Below, piece after piece: positions 35,201 to 42,535 of a stretch of 64,000 bases of DNA. Within the stretch, counting starts at the first letter, position 1. Each line of letters opens with the position of its first letter. The stretch is from Aquimarina sp042434915 (GTDB taxonomy: Bacteria; Bacteroidota; Bacteroidia; Flavobacteriales; Flavobacteriaceae): contig NZ_CP170198.1 of NCBI RefSeq assembly GCF_042434915.1, forward strand, positions 3,348,001 to 3,412,000, in the 5' to 3' direction. The notes under the pieces were generated by a model. The model was not told the origin of the DNA, did no database searches, and saw nothing but the letters and a program-made list of their open reading frames with translations. Made by a program: the position numbers and the translations under genes.

Positions 35201-36601
35201 TACAAGAACCGAGTTGACTCGATTTTCGTCTTCCTGATTATGGCGCATAATTTCGATGTATAAATCATCTCCAAACTCCTTATGCCACCATAACAATGCC
35301 TCTTCGGCTTGTTTCTCCCCGATATTTAAAACCTTACTAGGTACCTCACCGTATAGATTGCCAGTAAGTACAATAATGTCTTTTTTATATTTTTTGATAA
35401 TTTCTTTGTCTATCCTGGGAACATAGTAAAAACCATCTACGAACGCAGTAGAAGACATTTTTGCAAGATTGTGATATCCATTTTTATTTTTGGCTAAGAG
35501 AACAATTTGATAGCCATTATCTTTTCGGGATTTGTCTTGATGATTTTCACACACAAAAAATTCACATCCAATAATAGGTTTTATTTCTTTACCCTTAGGT
35601 AATTCACCTTTATCTAGCGCTTCTTTATTTGCTAATTGGATGGTTTTATTGTGATTCGCAACTCCTTGCACAAAATGGAAGGCTCCCATCATATTAGCGT
35701 GATCTGTCATTGCCACTGCCGGCATATTATTTTTGACGGCTACTTGTATCAAATCTGGGATACTAGAGGTTGACTGTAATACCGAAAATTGTGAATGATT
35801 ATGTAAATGTGAGAATTGAACAGTGTCTAAAACCTCTAGATTTTGCTGTATGTCTTGCTGTGATACCTTTGTTTTCTCTTTTTCTGAAAACGTTTCTCGA
35901 ATCTTATTTGAGGCTTTTTTAAGATTGATATGACGTAGACCAATAAGCTGTATTTCGGTTGGGTTTTTTTCTTTAAAACGATCAAAATAATCTGGGGAGA
36001 CGTCTAGTTCTTCAATAGTAAAAACTTGTTTTCTCACTAATTCAAAGAAACATCGTGTAGTAGCTTCTACATCTGCTGTAGCATTATGTGCTTCTCCAAA
36101 AGCTTTTCCAAATAAATGTTGATGCAATTCGGTTAAAGTGGGAAGCTTAAATTTACCTCCTCGTCCACCTGGTATCTGACATAGTTTTGCAGTTTTTTCT
36201 GTACATGTATCCAGTACTGGTAAAGATTGTAACCCATTTGCCAAGGTGAGTCTATGAAACTCGGCACCCATAATATTGATATCAAAGCCAACATTTTGGC
36301 CAACTACAAATTTTGTTTTTGATAGTGCGTGCTTAAATTTTTCTAAAACTTCTTTTAGTGGGATGCCATCTTGCTGTGCTAATTCTGTAGAGATGCCATG
36401 AATTTTTTCTGCATCATAGGGAATGTTAAACCCATCTGGTTTTACAAGATAATCTTGATGCTCGATACAGTTTCCCATCGCATCGTGCAACTGCCATGCT
36501 ATTTGTATACATCTGGGCCAGTTATCCGAATCAGTTATGGGAGCATCCCATCGTTTTGGTAAACCAGTAGTTTCGGTGTCAAATATCAGATACATAGGCA
36601 A
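32210..36601 (-). CDS. dnaE: DNA polymerase III alpha subunit with fused N-terminal 3'-5' exonuclease
   Basis: A 1463-residue replicative polymerase subunit. Residues 1-190 are a DnaQ-type proofreading exonuclease: FDTETTG (Asp8, Glu10), VGQNVGFDINIM, and AHNATADVEAT (His172, Asp177). A PHP domain starts at about 263 (HLHNHSQFSVLQ). The polymerase core holds GPGRGSAAGS (649-658) and the catalytic PDIDIDFDDEGR (Asp691/693/695). The helix-hairpin and OB-fold regions follow, near 1100-1300. The exonuclease fusion is the usual form in Bacteroidota and explains the length. Start at Met1 or Met3. Confidence 0.96.
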   Translation of the reverse strand: MPMYLIFDTETTGLPKRWDAPITDSDNWPRCIQIAWQLHDAMGNCIEHQDYLVKPDGFNIPYDAEKIHGISTELAQQDGIPLKEVLEKFKHALSKTKFVVGQNVGFDINIMGAEFHRLTLANGLQSLPVLDTCTEKTAKLCQIPGGRGGKFKLPTLTELHQHLFGKAFGEAHNATADVEATTRCFFELVRKQVFTIEELDVSPDYFDRFKEKNPTEIQLIGLRHINLKKASNKIRETFSEKEKTKVSQQDIQQNLEVLDTVQFSHLHNHSQFSVLQSTSSIPDLIQVAVKNNMPAVAMTDHANMMGAFHFVQGVANHNKTIQLANKEALDKGELPKGKEIKPIIGCEFFVCENHQDKSRKDNGYQIVLLAKNKNGYHNLAKMSSTAFVDGFYYVPRIDKEIIKKYKKDIIVLTGNLYGEVPSKVLNIGEKQAEEALLWWHKEFGDDLYIEIMRHNQEDENRVNSVLVEFSKKHTIKLVATNNTYYCEQADANAHDILLCVKDGEKQATPIGRGRGYRYGLPNQEYYFKSQEEMKELFIDLPEAIANVQEVVDKIESFELARDVLLPAFDIPKQFQFEEDLIDGGKRGENSYLRHITYEGAKKRYGEITPEIDERLDFELKVIEKTGYPGYFLIVEDFIRAARKMDVSVGPGRGSAAGSAVAYCLWITNLDPIKYDLLFERFLNPDRVSMPDIDIDFDDEGRSRVMDYVIEKYGSNQVAQIITYGTMAAKSSIRDTARVLDLPLGDADRISKLIPNMSKLGKIFGVDEATLKKKFRSDDLEKINELLKIADGNDLEAETLNQARVLEGSVRNTGIHACGVIITPDDITKFVPVALAKDSDMYCTQFDNSVVESAGLLKMDFLGLKTLTLIKDTVKIVKAKHNVDLDPESFPLDDEETYALFQRGETVGIFQYESPGMQKYLKELKPTVFADLIAMNALYRPGPLEYIPSFINRKHGKEEIIYDLEACEEYLQETYGITVYQEQVMLLSQKLADFTKGEADVLRKAMGKKQKAVLDKMKPKFIEQASAKGHDEDRLEKIWKDWEAFAAYAFNKSHSTCYAWIAYQTAYLKAHYPAEYMAAVLSNNMNDIKQVTFFMEECKRMKLDVLGPDVNESYRKFSVNKEGAVRFGMGAIKGVGTGAVATIVENRKEEGPYRSIFDFAKRIDLRAANKKAFESLALAGGFDSFTDTHRGQYFHEEGDGITFLEKAIRYGSKFQESENSSQVSLFGEASEVQIPEPIVPPCEEWGTMEKLAREKEVVGIYLSGHPLDDFKYEMKYFCNATLQHFSDIENNINQELSFGGVITNVEHRTSKNGKGWAIFSIEDYNTAHEFRIFGEDYLKHRPFLVKSTFVYAKAFIKEGWTNRETGKKGDPRIQFNSFQLLHDVMENYAKKLTIQLDINELSDSRIDQLKEVLTLNTGNHTLNFVIYEMAEQLKLHMPSRKQKVNISPTLLDILENESIYYKLN

Positions 36602-36691
36602 ATATGTCTTTGAGAATTAATTGGAAATTAGAGGTTCAAAAATAATCAAAATACTATACTTTACGACGAGAATATTTTATACTTATCAACT

Positions 36692-36728
36692 AAAAAAGGT
36701 CGATTTACTAAGTAAATCGACCTTTTTT
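36692..36728. terminator. terminator after the PA2169-family gene (36748-37200)
   Basis: 18-base arms (six A, GGTCGATTTACT / AGTAAATCGACC, six T) with one central base. It lies 20 bases after the leftward gene ending at 36748 and can work on both strands. Confidence 0.87.
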
Positions 36729-36747
36729 GATTTGTTTTATTCATGTC

Positions 36748-37200
36748 TTAAACACATGAACTTTGTAGATACATTTTATCCTTGTTTATAGCACTTAAAA
36801 TTTCATTTTTCTGATTCACAAAAATTGTATCAAGGGTTGGTGGTAAATCTTTTTGTTGTAAAAGTTCTTGATAGTCCTCCAGTGCCTTTTCGTCTCCTCG
36901 GATGCATTCTTCTAGAATGATTTTTTCGTCATCACTTGAGAAAAAAGCTTTAATGTCAATCCATGCGCGGTGAAGGTCTGCGCTAAAACTTGTGTCATCT
37001 TCTGGGATTTGGCCATAACGTAAAATTTCTTTACGTAATTCATCTACAAAATTAGAACGTTGCTCTATTCTGTTTCTAAAAAAAGCCTTTAATTCAACGC
37101 TCTTTGTATTAGAAGCTGCTTTTTCGTAACCTTCTACCGAGTTTATATTATTCTGTAATAAAGTGTTTAATTTATCTGATATTTCTTTTTTAAAACTCAT
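36748..37200 (-). CDS. PA2169/DUF2383 four-helix-bundle protein (copy 2)
   Basis: A 150-residue ferritin-like helical-bundle protein of the PA2169/DUF2383 family. Its function is unknown, with stress-related roles suspected. It is a paralogue of the gene at 37262-37711: both show LNxLLxxN, GY(E/K)xAA, LKAxFxNRxxxRxNF, LHRxWxxIKxxxS and IxEExIRGExxAxxxYxExL in the same order, plus similar termini. The two are tandem, 61 bases apart, each with its own terminator. It ends with SSCV. Confidence 0.85.
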   Translation of the reverse strand: MSFKKEISDKLNTLLQNNINSVEGYEKAASNTKSVELKAFFRNRIEQRSNFVDELRKEILRYGQIPEDDTSFSADLHRAWIDIKAFFSSDDEKIILEECIRGDEKALEDYQELLQQKDLPPTLDTIFVNQKNEILSAINKDKMYLQSSCV

Positions 37201-37223
37201 GATTTATTTTTTAGGTGAAAAAA

Positions 37224-37242
37224 AGCCCGAATTTTTCGGGCT
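37224..37242 (-). terminator. terminator between the two PA2169-family genes
   Basis: An 8-bp stem AGCCCGAA / TTCGGGCT with a 3-base loop and a T run on the minus strand. Confidence 0.85.
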
Positions 37243-37261
37243 CTGCTTATAAACTTAGTTT

Positions 37262-37711
37262 TTAAGAAAATGTCGACTCAAAACGTTTTACATCGTTCAA
37301 AGCATTAGAGATGTTATCTCGATGATTTTTTAAAATGGTGGATGTAGATAGGGGTAGTGAAGTTTCTTTTAAAACTTCATTATACTCTTCGGCTGCAGCT
37401 TTTTCTCCGCGAATAGTTTCTTCCAAAATCGATTCTTCACTATTTGCAGATAATGCTGATTTTATATTCATCCAAGTACGATGTAAGTCTCCCTTGATAC
37501 TAGTACCTTTGTCTGGTGTTTCACCAAATGATTTAATTTCATTCTTAATTTCATGCCCAAAATTATAACGTTCTTGAGCTCTGTTATTAAAATAGGCTTT
37601 TAGATCGTTATTTTTTACATTCTCTGCAGCAGTTTTATACCCCTTTTCTGCGTCATAATTTTTTTCCAATAGTTCATTAAGTTGATTGGCTACTTTTTCT
37701 GAATATTTCAT
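37262..37711 (-). CDS. PA2169/DUF2383 four-helix-bundle protein (copy 1)
   Basis: A 149-residue helical-bundle protein and tandem paralogue of 36748-37200. Shared landmarks: LNELLEKNYDAEKGYKTAAENV at the N-terminus, LKAYFNNRAQERYNFGHEI, LHRTWMNIKSALS and ILEETIRGEKAAAEEYNEVL. The product is predicted to be cytosolic. Family genes are often near stress or envelope genes, but the neighbours here (dnaE, a lipoprotein) give no clue. Confidence 0.87.
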   Translation of the reverse strand: MKYSEKVANQLNELLEKNYDAEKGYKTAAENVKNNDLKAYFNNRAQERYNFGHEIKNEIKSFGETPDKGTSIKGDLHRTWMNIKSALSANSEESILEETIRGEKAAAEEYNEVLKETSLPLSTSTILKNHRDNISNALNDVKRFESTFS

Positions 37712-37866
37712 AGTTATATTTTTTAAAATGAATTAATATTTCATGTTTGTTTACTATAAAGATATTGTTAGAAAACGCTGTTGTCAAGCTAATTAACAAG
37801 GTTTGTGAGATATTAACTTAGATTAACAAACCTTTGTGTTAGTTGTTGTTAAATATGTTAATTAAA

Positions 37867-37896
37867 AAAGCGCCTTACGGTTACGTAAAGCGCTTT
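37867..37896 (-). terminator. terminator after the leftward lipoprotein gene
   Basis: The stem AAAGCGC-TTACG / CGTAA-GCGCTTT has one mismatch and a 4-base loop, with T on the minus strand, just past the gene ending at 37921. Confidence 0.75.
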
Positions 37897-37920
37897 CGCG
37901 ATATAGATATGTACTTGGGG

Positions 37921-38772
37921 TTAATATCCGAAATCGAATGTTCCTTCTTTAATATTGTGCTGACTACGAGTGGTAAAAGAAAATGAACCACTAATGCATT
38001 TTACAGAAGTGTCATGAGCAAGTATTTTTAAAGTGCCTGTTTGAGCAGCAGATTTATCTTTGTGTAAGCTGTAAGTAGCACTATATTGTCCAAATCCTGA
38101 AAGTGTGTATTGACCAGATGTAACCTTAAAGGGTAGTAAAATTTCAATAGTTTCATTATCGTTTACAGATGTAATTCGAATTGAAGCATCCTCTACACCG
38201 ATTACAGTTGCCTCGTGTGTATCTCCAATAAATTCCTCTGTATTTACAAGAGCAGTCATCGAAGCATTAAGTAAGCACGGATTAATCAAAGCTTCCTCGG
38301 GGGTAGTTATAAGTGTTTCTACAGTGCCAGGTACAAGAGGTATTCGATAAAACCATCCATTTTGAAAAGAAATAGTGTTACCATGTCTATCTTTTAAATT
38401 AGTAAAATTAAAAGTACCAGAGATCGTATTATCGGTTCTATTTGTAATTTTTGCTATCCCCGATGACTCCCCCGTTTTACTTATAAACTTTCGCGAATCA
38501 TAATAATACGCCACCTCTTCGCGAATTTGGTCATCAAGTTTATAATCTCCAATCGATGAAGATGGTAATGTGATTTGCAAAGACTGTTTCTCACTGCTGC
38601 CATAAATCAAAATGGTGCCGTCATCAAGTAACTTTGCTTCCTTTATGGTAGAATTAAATAGTTGCCCATCAATCGCTACCTGTAATGCTGGTGTATTTAC
38701 CTCTATATCATTAGTACATGAGAGCGAGAGTAGAGAAAAGCATATTAATAGAAAAGTAATTTTTTTAATCAT
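37921..38772 (-). CDS. lipoprotein with two DUF6252-like repeats
   Basis: A 283-residue lipoprotein (lipobox LSLSC, Cys19). The mature chain looks like two related beta-rich halves: the first has LQVAIDGQLFNST ... GTFNFTNLKD, the second NASMTALVNTEEF ... SGSFSFTTRSQ. Both end in a strand pair of the SG(T/S)F(N/S)F type, as in the flavobacterial DUF6252 lipoproteins. That family name is from memory. It is predicted to be outer-membrane or periplasmic, with unknown role. It is monocistronic. Confidence 0.75.
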   Translation of the reverse strand: MIKKITFLLICFSLLSLSCTNDIEVNTPALQVAIDGQLFNSTIKEAKLLDDGTILIYGSSEKQSLQITLPSSSIGDYKLDDQIREEVAYYYDSRKFISKTGESSGIAKITNRTDNTISGTFNFTNLKDRHGNTISFQNGWFYRIPLVPGTVETLITTPEEALINPCLLNASMTALVNTEEFIGDTHEATVIGVEDASIRITSVNDNETIEILLPFKVTSGQYTLSGFGQYSATYSLHKDKSAAQTGTLKILAHDTSVKCISGSFSFTTRSQHNIKEGTFDFGY

Positions 38773-39044
38773 ACAGTTTTTGGCTTTAAGTTTTTACGGT
38801 TAAACCGTAATTTGATTACAGACTACAAACATATGTTATAATGATCAAGTAAACAAGTGTTTAGATTAAAATTTATTTAATTTCATCGATTAAGTTATTA
38901 TTTATCCGATTAAAAACACTAATTATGCGGTGTTTTAAAACTTTCGTAAGAATTATTGAAAAAGATTACGAGTAATTTCTTATGGTATAAAATCGCTCAT
39001 TATTAAATAAATAGAAAAAAGTCTTATGTAAATGAAAAAAAAAT

Positions 39045-39052
39045 TATCTTTG
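39045..39052 (+). promoter_or_regulatory. -7 box of the rpsP operon
   Basis: TATCTTTG, an exact TAnnTTTG match in the TTATCTTTGCAGCC context common before flavobacterial translation genes, 46 bases before rpsP. The -33 half is TTA rather than TTG at 18 bases. The rest of the 326-base gap upstream shows nothing I can name. Confidence 0.6.
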
Positions 39053-39059
39053 CAGCCTT

Positions 39060-39098
39060 TAATTATAATCCGGGTCGTGTACCCAAAAATTAATTTTT
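39060..39098 (+). promoter_or_regulatory. rpsP leader with hairpin and AT palindrome
   Basis: The predicted leader holds GGGTCGTGTACCC (39072-39084, a 4-bp stem with a 5-base loop). It is followed directly by the palindrome AAAAATTAATTTTT (39085-39098) abutting the ATG. Folding of the second element would cover the start site. I recall a ribosomal-leader candidate described for S16 in Flavobacteria; identity with this stretch is not verified. Confidence 0.45.
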
Positions 39099-39629
39099 AT
39101 GCCTGTTAAAATTAGATTACAGAGACATGGTAAAAAAGGGAAGCCTTTTTACTGGATCGTTGCAGCCGATGCAAGATCAAAAAGAGATGGTAAATTCTTA
39201 GACAAATTAGGAATTTACAATCCAAATACCAATCCAGCAACAATTGAGTTGGATGTAGATGGAGCGGTTAAATGGTTACAAAATGGAGCACAACCAAGTG
39301 ATACGGCAAAAGCAATTTTGTCTTATAAAGGAGCTTTGTTAAAAAATCACCTTGCTGGTGGAGTTAAGAAAGGAGCTTTAACAGAAGAGCAGGCCGAGGA
39401 GAAATTCCAAGCATGGTTGTCTGAAAAAGATGGTAGTGTTGATGCTAAAAAATCTGAACTCGCTAAGAAAGAACAAGATGAAAAAGCTAAAGCATTAGCT
39501 GCTGAAAAAGAAGTGAATGCAAAGCGTGAGGCTGCTGCTGCTGAAGCGGAAGCTGCTGCAAAAGCAGAATCTGAAGCTGCTACTGCATCTGAAGAAGTAA
39601 CTGAAGAAACAACTAACGAAGAAGAGTAG
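39099..39629 (+). CDS. rpsP: 30S ribosomal protein bS16 with long C-terminal extension
   Basis: A 176-residue protein whose first ~80 residues are standard bS16: PVKIRLQRHGKKGKPFYWIVAADARSKRDG and FLDKLGIYNPNTNP. bS16 binds 16S rRNA early in 30S assembly. Residues ~80-176 form an Ala/Glu/Lys-rich coiled or disordered tail, as in other Bacteroidota. rimM follows after 14 bases and the methyltransferase after that, so this is a translation operon. Confidence 0.96.
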   Translation: MPVKIRLQRHGKKGKPFYWIVAADARSKRDGKFLDKLGIYNPNTNPATIELDVDGAVKWLQNGAQPSDTAKAILSYKGALLKNHLAGGVKKGALTEEQAEEKFQAWLSEKDGSVDAKKSELAKKEQDEKAKALAAEKEVNAKREAAAAEAEAAAKAESEAATASEEVTEETTNEEE

Positions 39630-39643
39630 TTGATCCACTAACG

Positions 39644-40171
39644 ATGAAGAAAGAAGAATGCTTCTATCTAGGAAGAATCGTAAGTAAATTCAGTTTTAAG
39701 GGTGAAGTGTTGGCAAAATTAGACACCGATGAACCCGAAAGCTATTTAAATATGGAATCAGTTTTTGTTGATTATAACAACAATCTGGTTCCATATTTTA
39801 TTGAAAAATGTTCCCTTCACAAAAGTGACTTACTCAGAATACGTTTTGAAGATGTCTCTTCTGAAGAAGAAGCAGACGATCTTATGAAGGCTGATCTTTA
39901 TCTCCCGTTAACATTATTACCCAAATTGGATGGAGATCGATTTTACTACCACGAGGTTATTGGATTTACAGTAGTAGACACCAGTTATGGAATAGTTGGT
40001 ACTATTAAAAGCATAAATGATACTACAGCTCAAGCCTTATTTGAAATCGATAATAAGGGTGTTGAGATTTTAATACCTATGAATGATGAATTCATTACTA
40101 AGCTTGATCGGGATAATAAACAAATTTTAATTACAGCACCCGAAGGCCTTATAGAACTTTATTTATCTTAA
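39644..40171 (+). CDS. rimM: 16S rRNA processing protein RimM
   Basis: A 175-residue 30S maturation factor with the N-terminal RimM domain (YLGRIVSKFSFKGEVLAKLDT) and the C-terminal PRC-barrel (YHEVIGFTVVDTSYGIVGTI ... ILIPMNDEFI). RimM helps assemble the 30S head. It is 14 bases after rpsP and 4 bases before the TTG of the methyltransferase gene. The pair rpsP-rimM is a classic operon. Confidence 0.95.
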   Translation: MKKEECFYLGRIVSKFSFKGEVLAKLDTDEPESYLNMESVFVDYNNNLVPYFIEKCSLHKSDLLRIRFEDVSSEEEADDLMKADLYLPLTLLPKLDGDRFYYHEVIGFTVVDTSYGIVGTIKSINDTTAQALFEIDNKGVEILIPMNDEFITKLDRDNKQILITAPEGLIELYLS

Positions 40172-40175
40172 TCCC

Positions 40176-40886
40176 TTGTCTACTCCTTTTAAATTCAAAC
40201 AATTTACGATAGCTCAAGATCGTTGTGCAATGAAGATTGGCACAGACGCTGTATTATTGGGTTCATGGATTCCCTTAACTACAACCGAAAATTCAATATT
40301 AGATATTGGTACAGGTACAGGCGTGATTGCTTTAATGCTAGCTCAGCGCTCAAATGCAGAAGTTGTTGACGCTCTCGAAATCGATTCTGACGCTTACGAG
40401 CAAGCGATAGAAAATTTTGAAAATTCTCCTTGGGGAGATCGGTTATTTTGCTATCATGCATCTTTTCAAGAGTTTTTTAATGAATTTGAGGATGATACGT
40501 ATGACCTGATTGTTAGTAATCCACCTTTCTTTAAAGAAAACGTAAAGTCAGAAAATCAACAGCGCAGTGTGGCAAGGTTTGAAGATGCTCTTCCGTTTGA
40601 GCATTTAATATACGGAGTTTCCCAACTCCTTTCGGCCCAGGGTCGATTTGCTATGATTCTGCCTTATGTGCAAGAAGATCTGATAGTAAGTTTGGCAAAG
40701 CGATATTCTTTGTTTCCAGAAAAAATAACTCGCGTGAGAGGTGCGGCAACCTCTCCCTTAAAACGTAGCATGATACTGTTTGGCAGAAAAAAAGTAACTT
40801 GCGATTTTAAGGAAATGTATATAGAGATTTCTCGTCATGTCTATACTCCAGAGTACCTTGAGTTAACTAGAGATTTCTATTTATAA
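40176..40886 (+). CDS. tRNA1(Val) (adenine37-N6)-methyltransferase-like enzyme
   Basis: A 236-residue SAM-dependent methyltransferase. The SAM site is ILDIGTGTGVIALMLAQ (about 43-59) and the N6-adenine catalytic motif is DLIVSNPPFF (NPPF). The N-terminal FKQFTIAQDRCAMKIGTDAVLLG matches the TrmN6/YfiC family, which methylates A37 of tRNA1Val. It starts with TTG, four bases after rimM, and no in-frame ATG exists before Met19. The terminator at 40891 closes the operon. Confidence 0.87.
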   Translation: MSTPFKFKQFTIAQDRCAMKIGTDAVLLGSWIPLTTTENSILDIGTGTGVIALMLAQRSNAEVVDALEIDSDAYEQAIENFENSPWGDRLFCYHASFQEFFNEFEDDTYDLIVSNPPFFKENVKSENQQRSVARFEDALPFEHLIYGVSQLLSAQGRFAMILPYVQEDLIVSLAKRYSLFPEKITRVRGAATSPLKRSMILFGRKKVTCDFKEMYIEISRHVYTPEYLELTRDFYL

Positions 40887-40890
40887 GTAC

Positions 40891-40924
40891 AAAAAAAGAG
40901 TATTAATTAAAATACTCTTTTTTT
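40891..40924. terminator. bidirectional terminator
   Basis: 14-base arms (seven A, GAGTATT / AATACTC, seven T) around an AATTAA loop. It serves the rightward rpsP operon and the leftward gene ending at 40975. Confidence 0.88.
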
Positions 40925-40974
40925 GTGTATAATTTTTTGCTTAAGCAAAAAGTTTACTCTTTTCTATTTCTAAA

Positions 40975-41283
40975 CTATGAAGCCCAGTTTCCTTTAGCAT
41001 CAATCACTAATTCCATACTTTCACCGTTTTCTTTAGCCAATTCTAATTTAAAATTACTAGCATCTTTATTTGCAGCAGCTTTACTAATTGTTGCTCCAGC
41101 ATAATCTTTAGCAACCGCATCTATTACAGCTTGTGGTAAATTTTCTACAGCCACATCAGTATATTTTTCTTGTAAAGTGCTAACTTCGATCGTAGTATCC
41201 GAAGTAAGATCCTTTGCATTCATAGACTGATTTCCAAAAGTAAAAGCTATTACAGCTACTGGTATTACAAATAATTTTTTCAT
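40975..41283 (-). CDS. secreted PepSY-like small protein (copy 1)
   Basis: A 102-residue protein with a Sec signal peptide (cleavage expected after about residue 23, MNA). The mature ~75 residues follow the BLIP/PepSY-like pattern: YTDVAVENLPQAVIDAVAKDYAGATISKAA, then KLELAKENGESMELVIDAKGNW. It is a close paralogue of 41851-42153. PepSY-like domains bind peptides or inhibit proteases; the role here is unknown. A sigma54-like element precedes it at 41330-41344. Confidence 0.85.
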   Translation of the reverse strand: MKKLFVIPVAVIAFTFGNQSMNAKDLTSDTTIEVSTLQEKYTDVAVENLPQAVIDAVAKDYAGATISKAAANKDASNFKLELAKENGESMELVIDAKGNWAS

Positions 41284-41329
41284 GGTTATAAATTTTTAAT
41301 TAAGTTTAATTATTAACGTTATAGATAAT

Positions 41330-41344
41330 GTAATAATTGTGCCA
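41330..41344 (-). promoter_or_regulatory. sigma54-like -24/-12 element of PepSY copy 1
   Basis: The minus strand reads TGGCACAATTATTAC, matching TGGCAC(G/A)-N4-TTGC apart from TTAC at -12. It ends 47 bases from the ATG, the same geometry as the copy-2 element. Confidence 0.5.
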
Positions 41345-41748
41345 AAGTTTATATGGGTTCTGTTTGCAAGGTAATTAATTATTTTTCAGTACTTTATTGT
41401 GCAGTAGTTTTTTATTATATTATTTTTATGTAGACATTGTGTAGAAAGTATTACAAAAGTGAGGATTTTTTCCTACATATGTTAAATAGATAATTAGTAT
41501 GATTTCTAAATAGCACCTATTCCAGACGTATATTTATTGAACAATTTTTTCTATCGGTACATTTTACAATTGCTATTTATTGATATGATTATTTTAAAGC
41601 AACGAGGTATTTCTGAATTTTATCCTTTATAAGTAATTCAATTATGTGTTACTGATTGGCAAAAAATAAATATTGCAATGCTTTGTGATAATAAATTATG
41701 AAGTTGCATAAGGTAGATCTACTGTATGGTACAATGTTGCTATATAAC
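41345..41748. other. AT-rich intergenic region, no gene seen
   Basis: Between the promoter element of PepSY copy 1 and the terminator of copy 2 I find no ORF above 20 codons, no tRNA and no obvious structured RNA. It is plain AT-rich sequence. Confidence 0.5.
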
Positions 41749-41781
41749 AAAAGAGACCGCCATTTTGCGACAGTCTCTTTT
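41749..41781 (-). terminator. terminator of PepSY copy 2
   Basis: The stem AAAAGAGAC / GTCTCTTTT continues inside with CGC/GCG, and has T on the minus strand. It lies past the leftward gene ending at 41851. Confidence 0.75.
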
Positions 41782-41850
41782 TTCTCATAACTAATTTTTT
41801 TGGATGGCCTTTATTGATAAAGACTTACTCCATGGTTTAGGAGTGCAAAA

Positions 41851-42153
41851 TTATTCTGCAATCCAATTTCCTTCAGCATCAATGTATACATTCATTGTTT
41901 CTCCATCTTCTTGAGAAAGTTCAAGCTTGAACTCTGATGCATCTTCTTTTGCTGCTGCTTTACTAATAGTTGCTCCTTCATAATCATTTGCAACAGCATC
42001 CAAAACGGGTTGTGGTAAGTTTTCAACTGCTAATTCTACATATTTATCCTGTAGCGTAATTTCTGAAGCATCACTCATAGCCAAATCCTGAGCAGTTACA
42101 GTTCCTATTGTTAAGGTTAATGCTAATACTGGTAACACAAATAAATTTTTCAT
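41851..42153 (-). CDS. secreted PepSY-like small protein (copy 2)
   Basis: A 100-residue protein with a signal peptide (cleavage after about VTA, residue 21). The mature domain shares with copy 1 the VENLPQ(A/P)V(I/L)DAVA(K/N)DY core, GATISKAA, DAS(N/E)FKLEL and D(A/I)xGNW. It shows the PepSY-like fold with no catalytic residues. The pair is a local duplication; the copies differ mainly in the signal peptide and the first mature residues. The sigma54-like element at 42202-42216 repeats the spacing seen upstream of copy 1. Confidence 0.85.
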   Translation of the reverse strand: MKNLFVLPVLALTLTIGTVTAQDLAMSDASEITLQDKYVELAVENLPQPVLDAVANDYEGATISKAAAKEDASEFKLELSQEDGETMNVYIDAEGNWIAE

Positions 42154-42201
42154 CTTTATACTTTTTTAAATTTATATTCAAATTCAATTATATTAATAAT
42201 A

Positions 42202-42216
42202 GTAATAATTATGCCA
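42202..42216 (-). promoter_or_regulatory. sigma54-like -24/-12 element of PepSY copy 2
   Basis: The minus strand reads TGGCATAATTATTAC, 13 of 15 consensus-or-allowed positions shared with the copy-1 element, and TTAC at -12. It ends 49 bases from the ATG. The conserved placement before two paralogues makes a chance match less likely. Confidence 0.5.
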
Positions 42217-42460
42217 TACAGTTATTTTGCATGAATGGATTTAAAACAATGATAATTAGCATCTTACATCTTAAAAATTATTTTTTTATGATAAGAATGC
42301 TGTACTAAAGTGTAGATTTTTGTAGGAAGCTGAGGATTTTTTCCTCATTAAATATTCTATTATTGAAATTTTGTTTAAATTTTTAAAATTTTGCTTGTCA
42401 TTTATCATAAAAATGTGTGTATAATCCTCAATTCTCTATATTTTATTGATAGTTAAAAAA

Positions 42461-42491
42461 TTGTGTTCTCCAGTAGCTTTAATTACATTTG
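42461..42491 (+). promoter_or_regulatory. promoter of the acyl-CoA dehydrogenase gene
   Basis: TTG (42461-42463), 20 bases, then TACATTTG (42484-42491), an exact TTG-N20-TAnnTTTG. The leader is about 40 bases. Confidence 0.7.
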
Positions 42492-42535
42492 TTAGCATCA
42501 GATAATGATGCTATATCACCAATCCTTTTTTAAGA

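Noticed and set aside
36692..36728. Long palindromes (also 5085-5118 and 31371-31406) as mobile-element ends
   Set aside because: Their position after genes and A/T flanks make them intrinsic terminators; no target duplications or transposase are seen.
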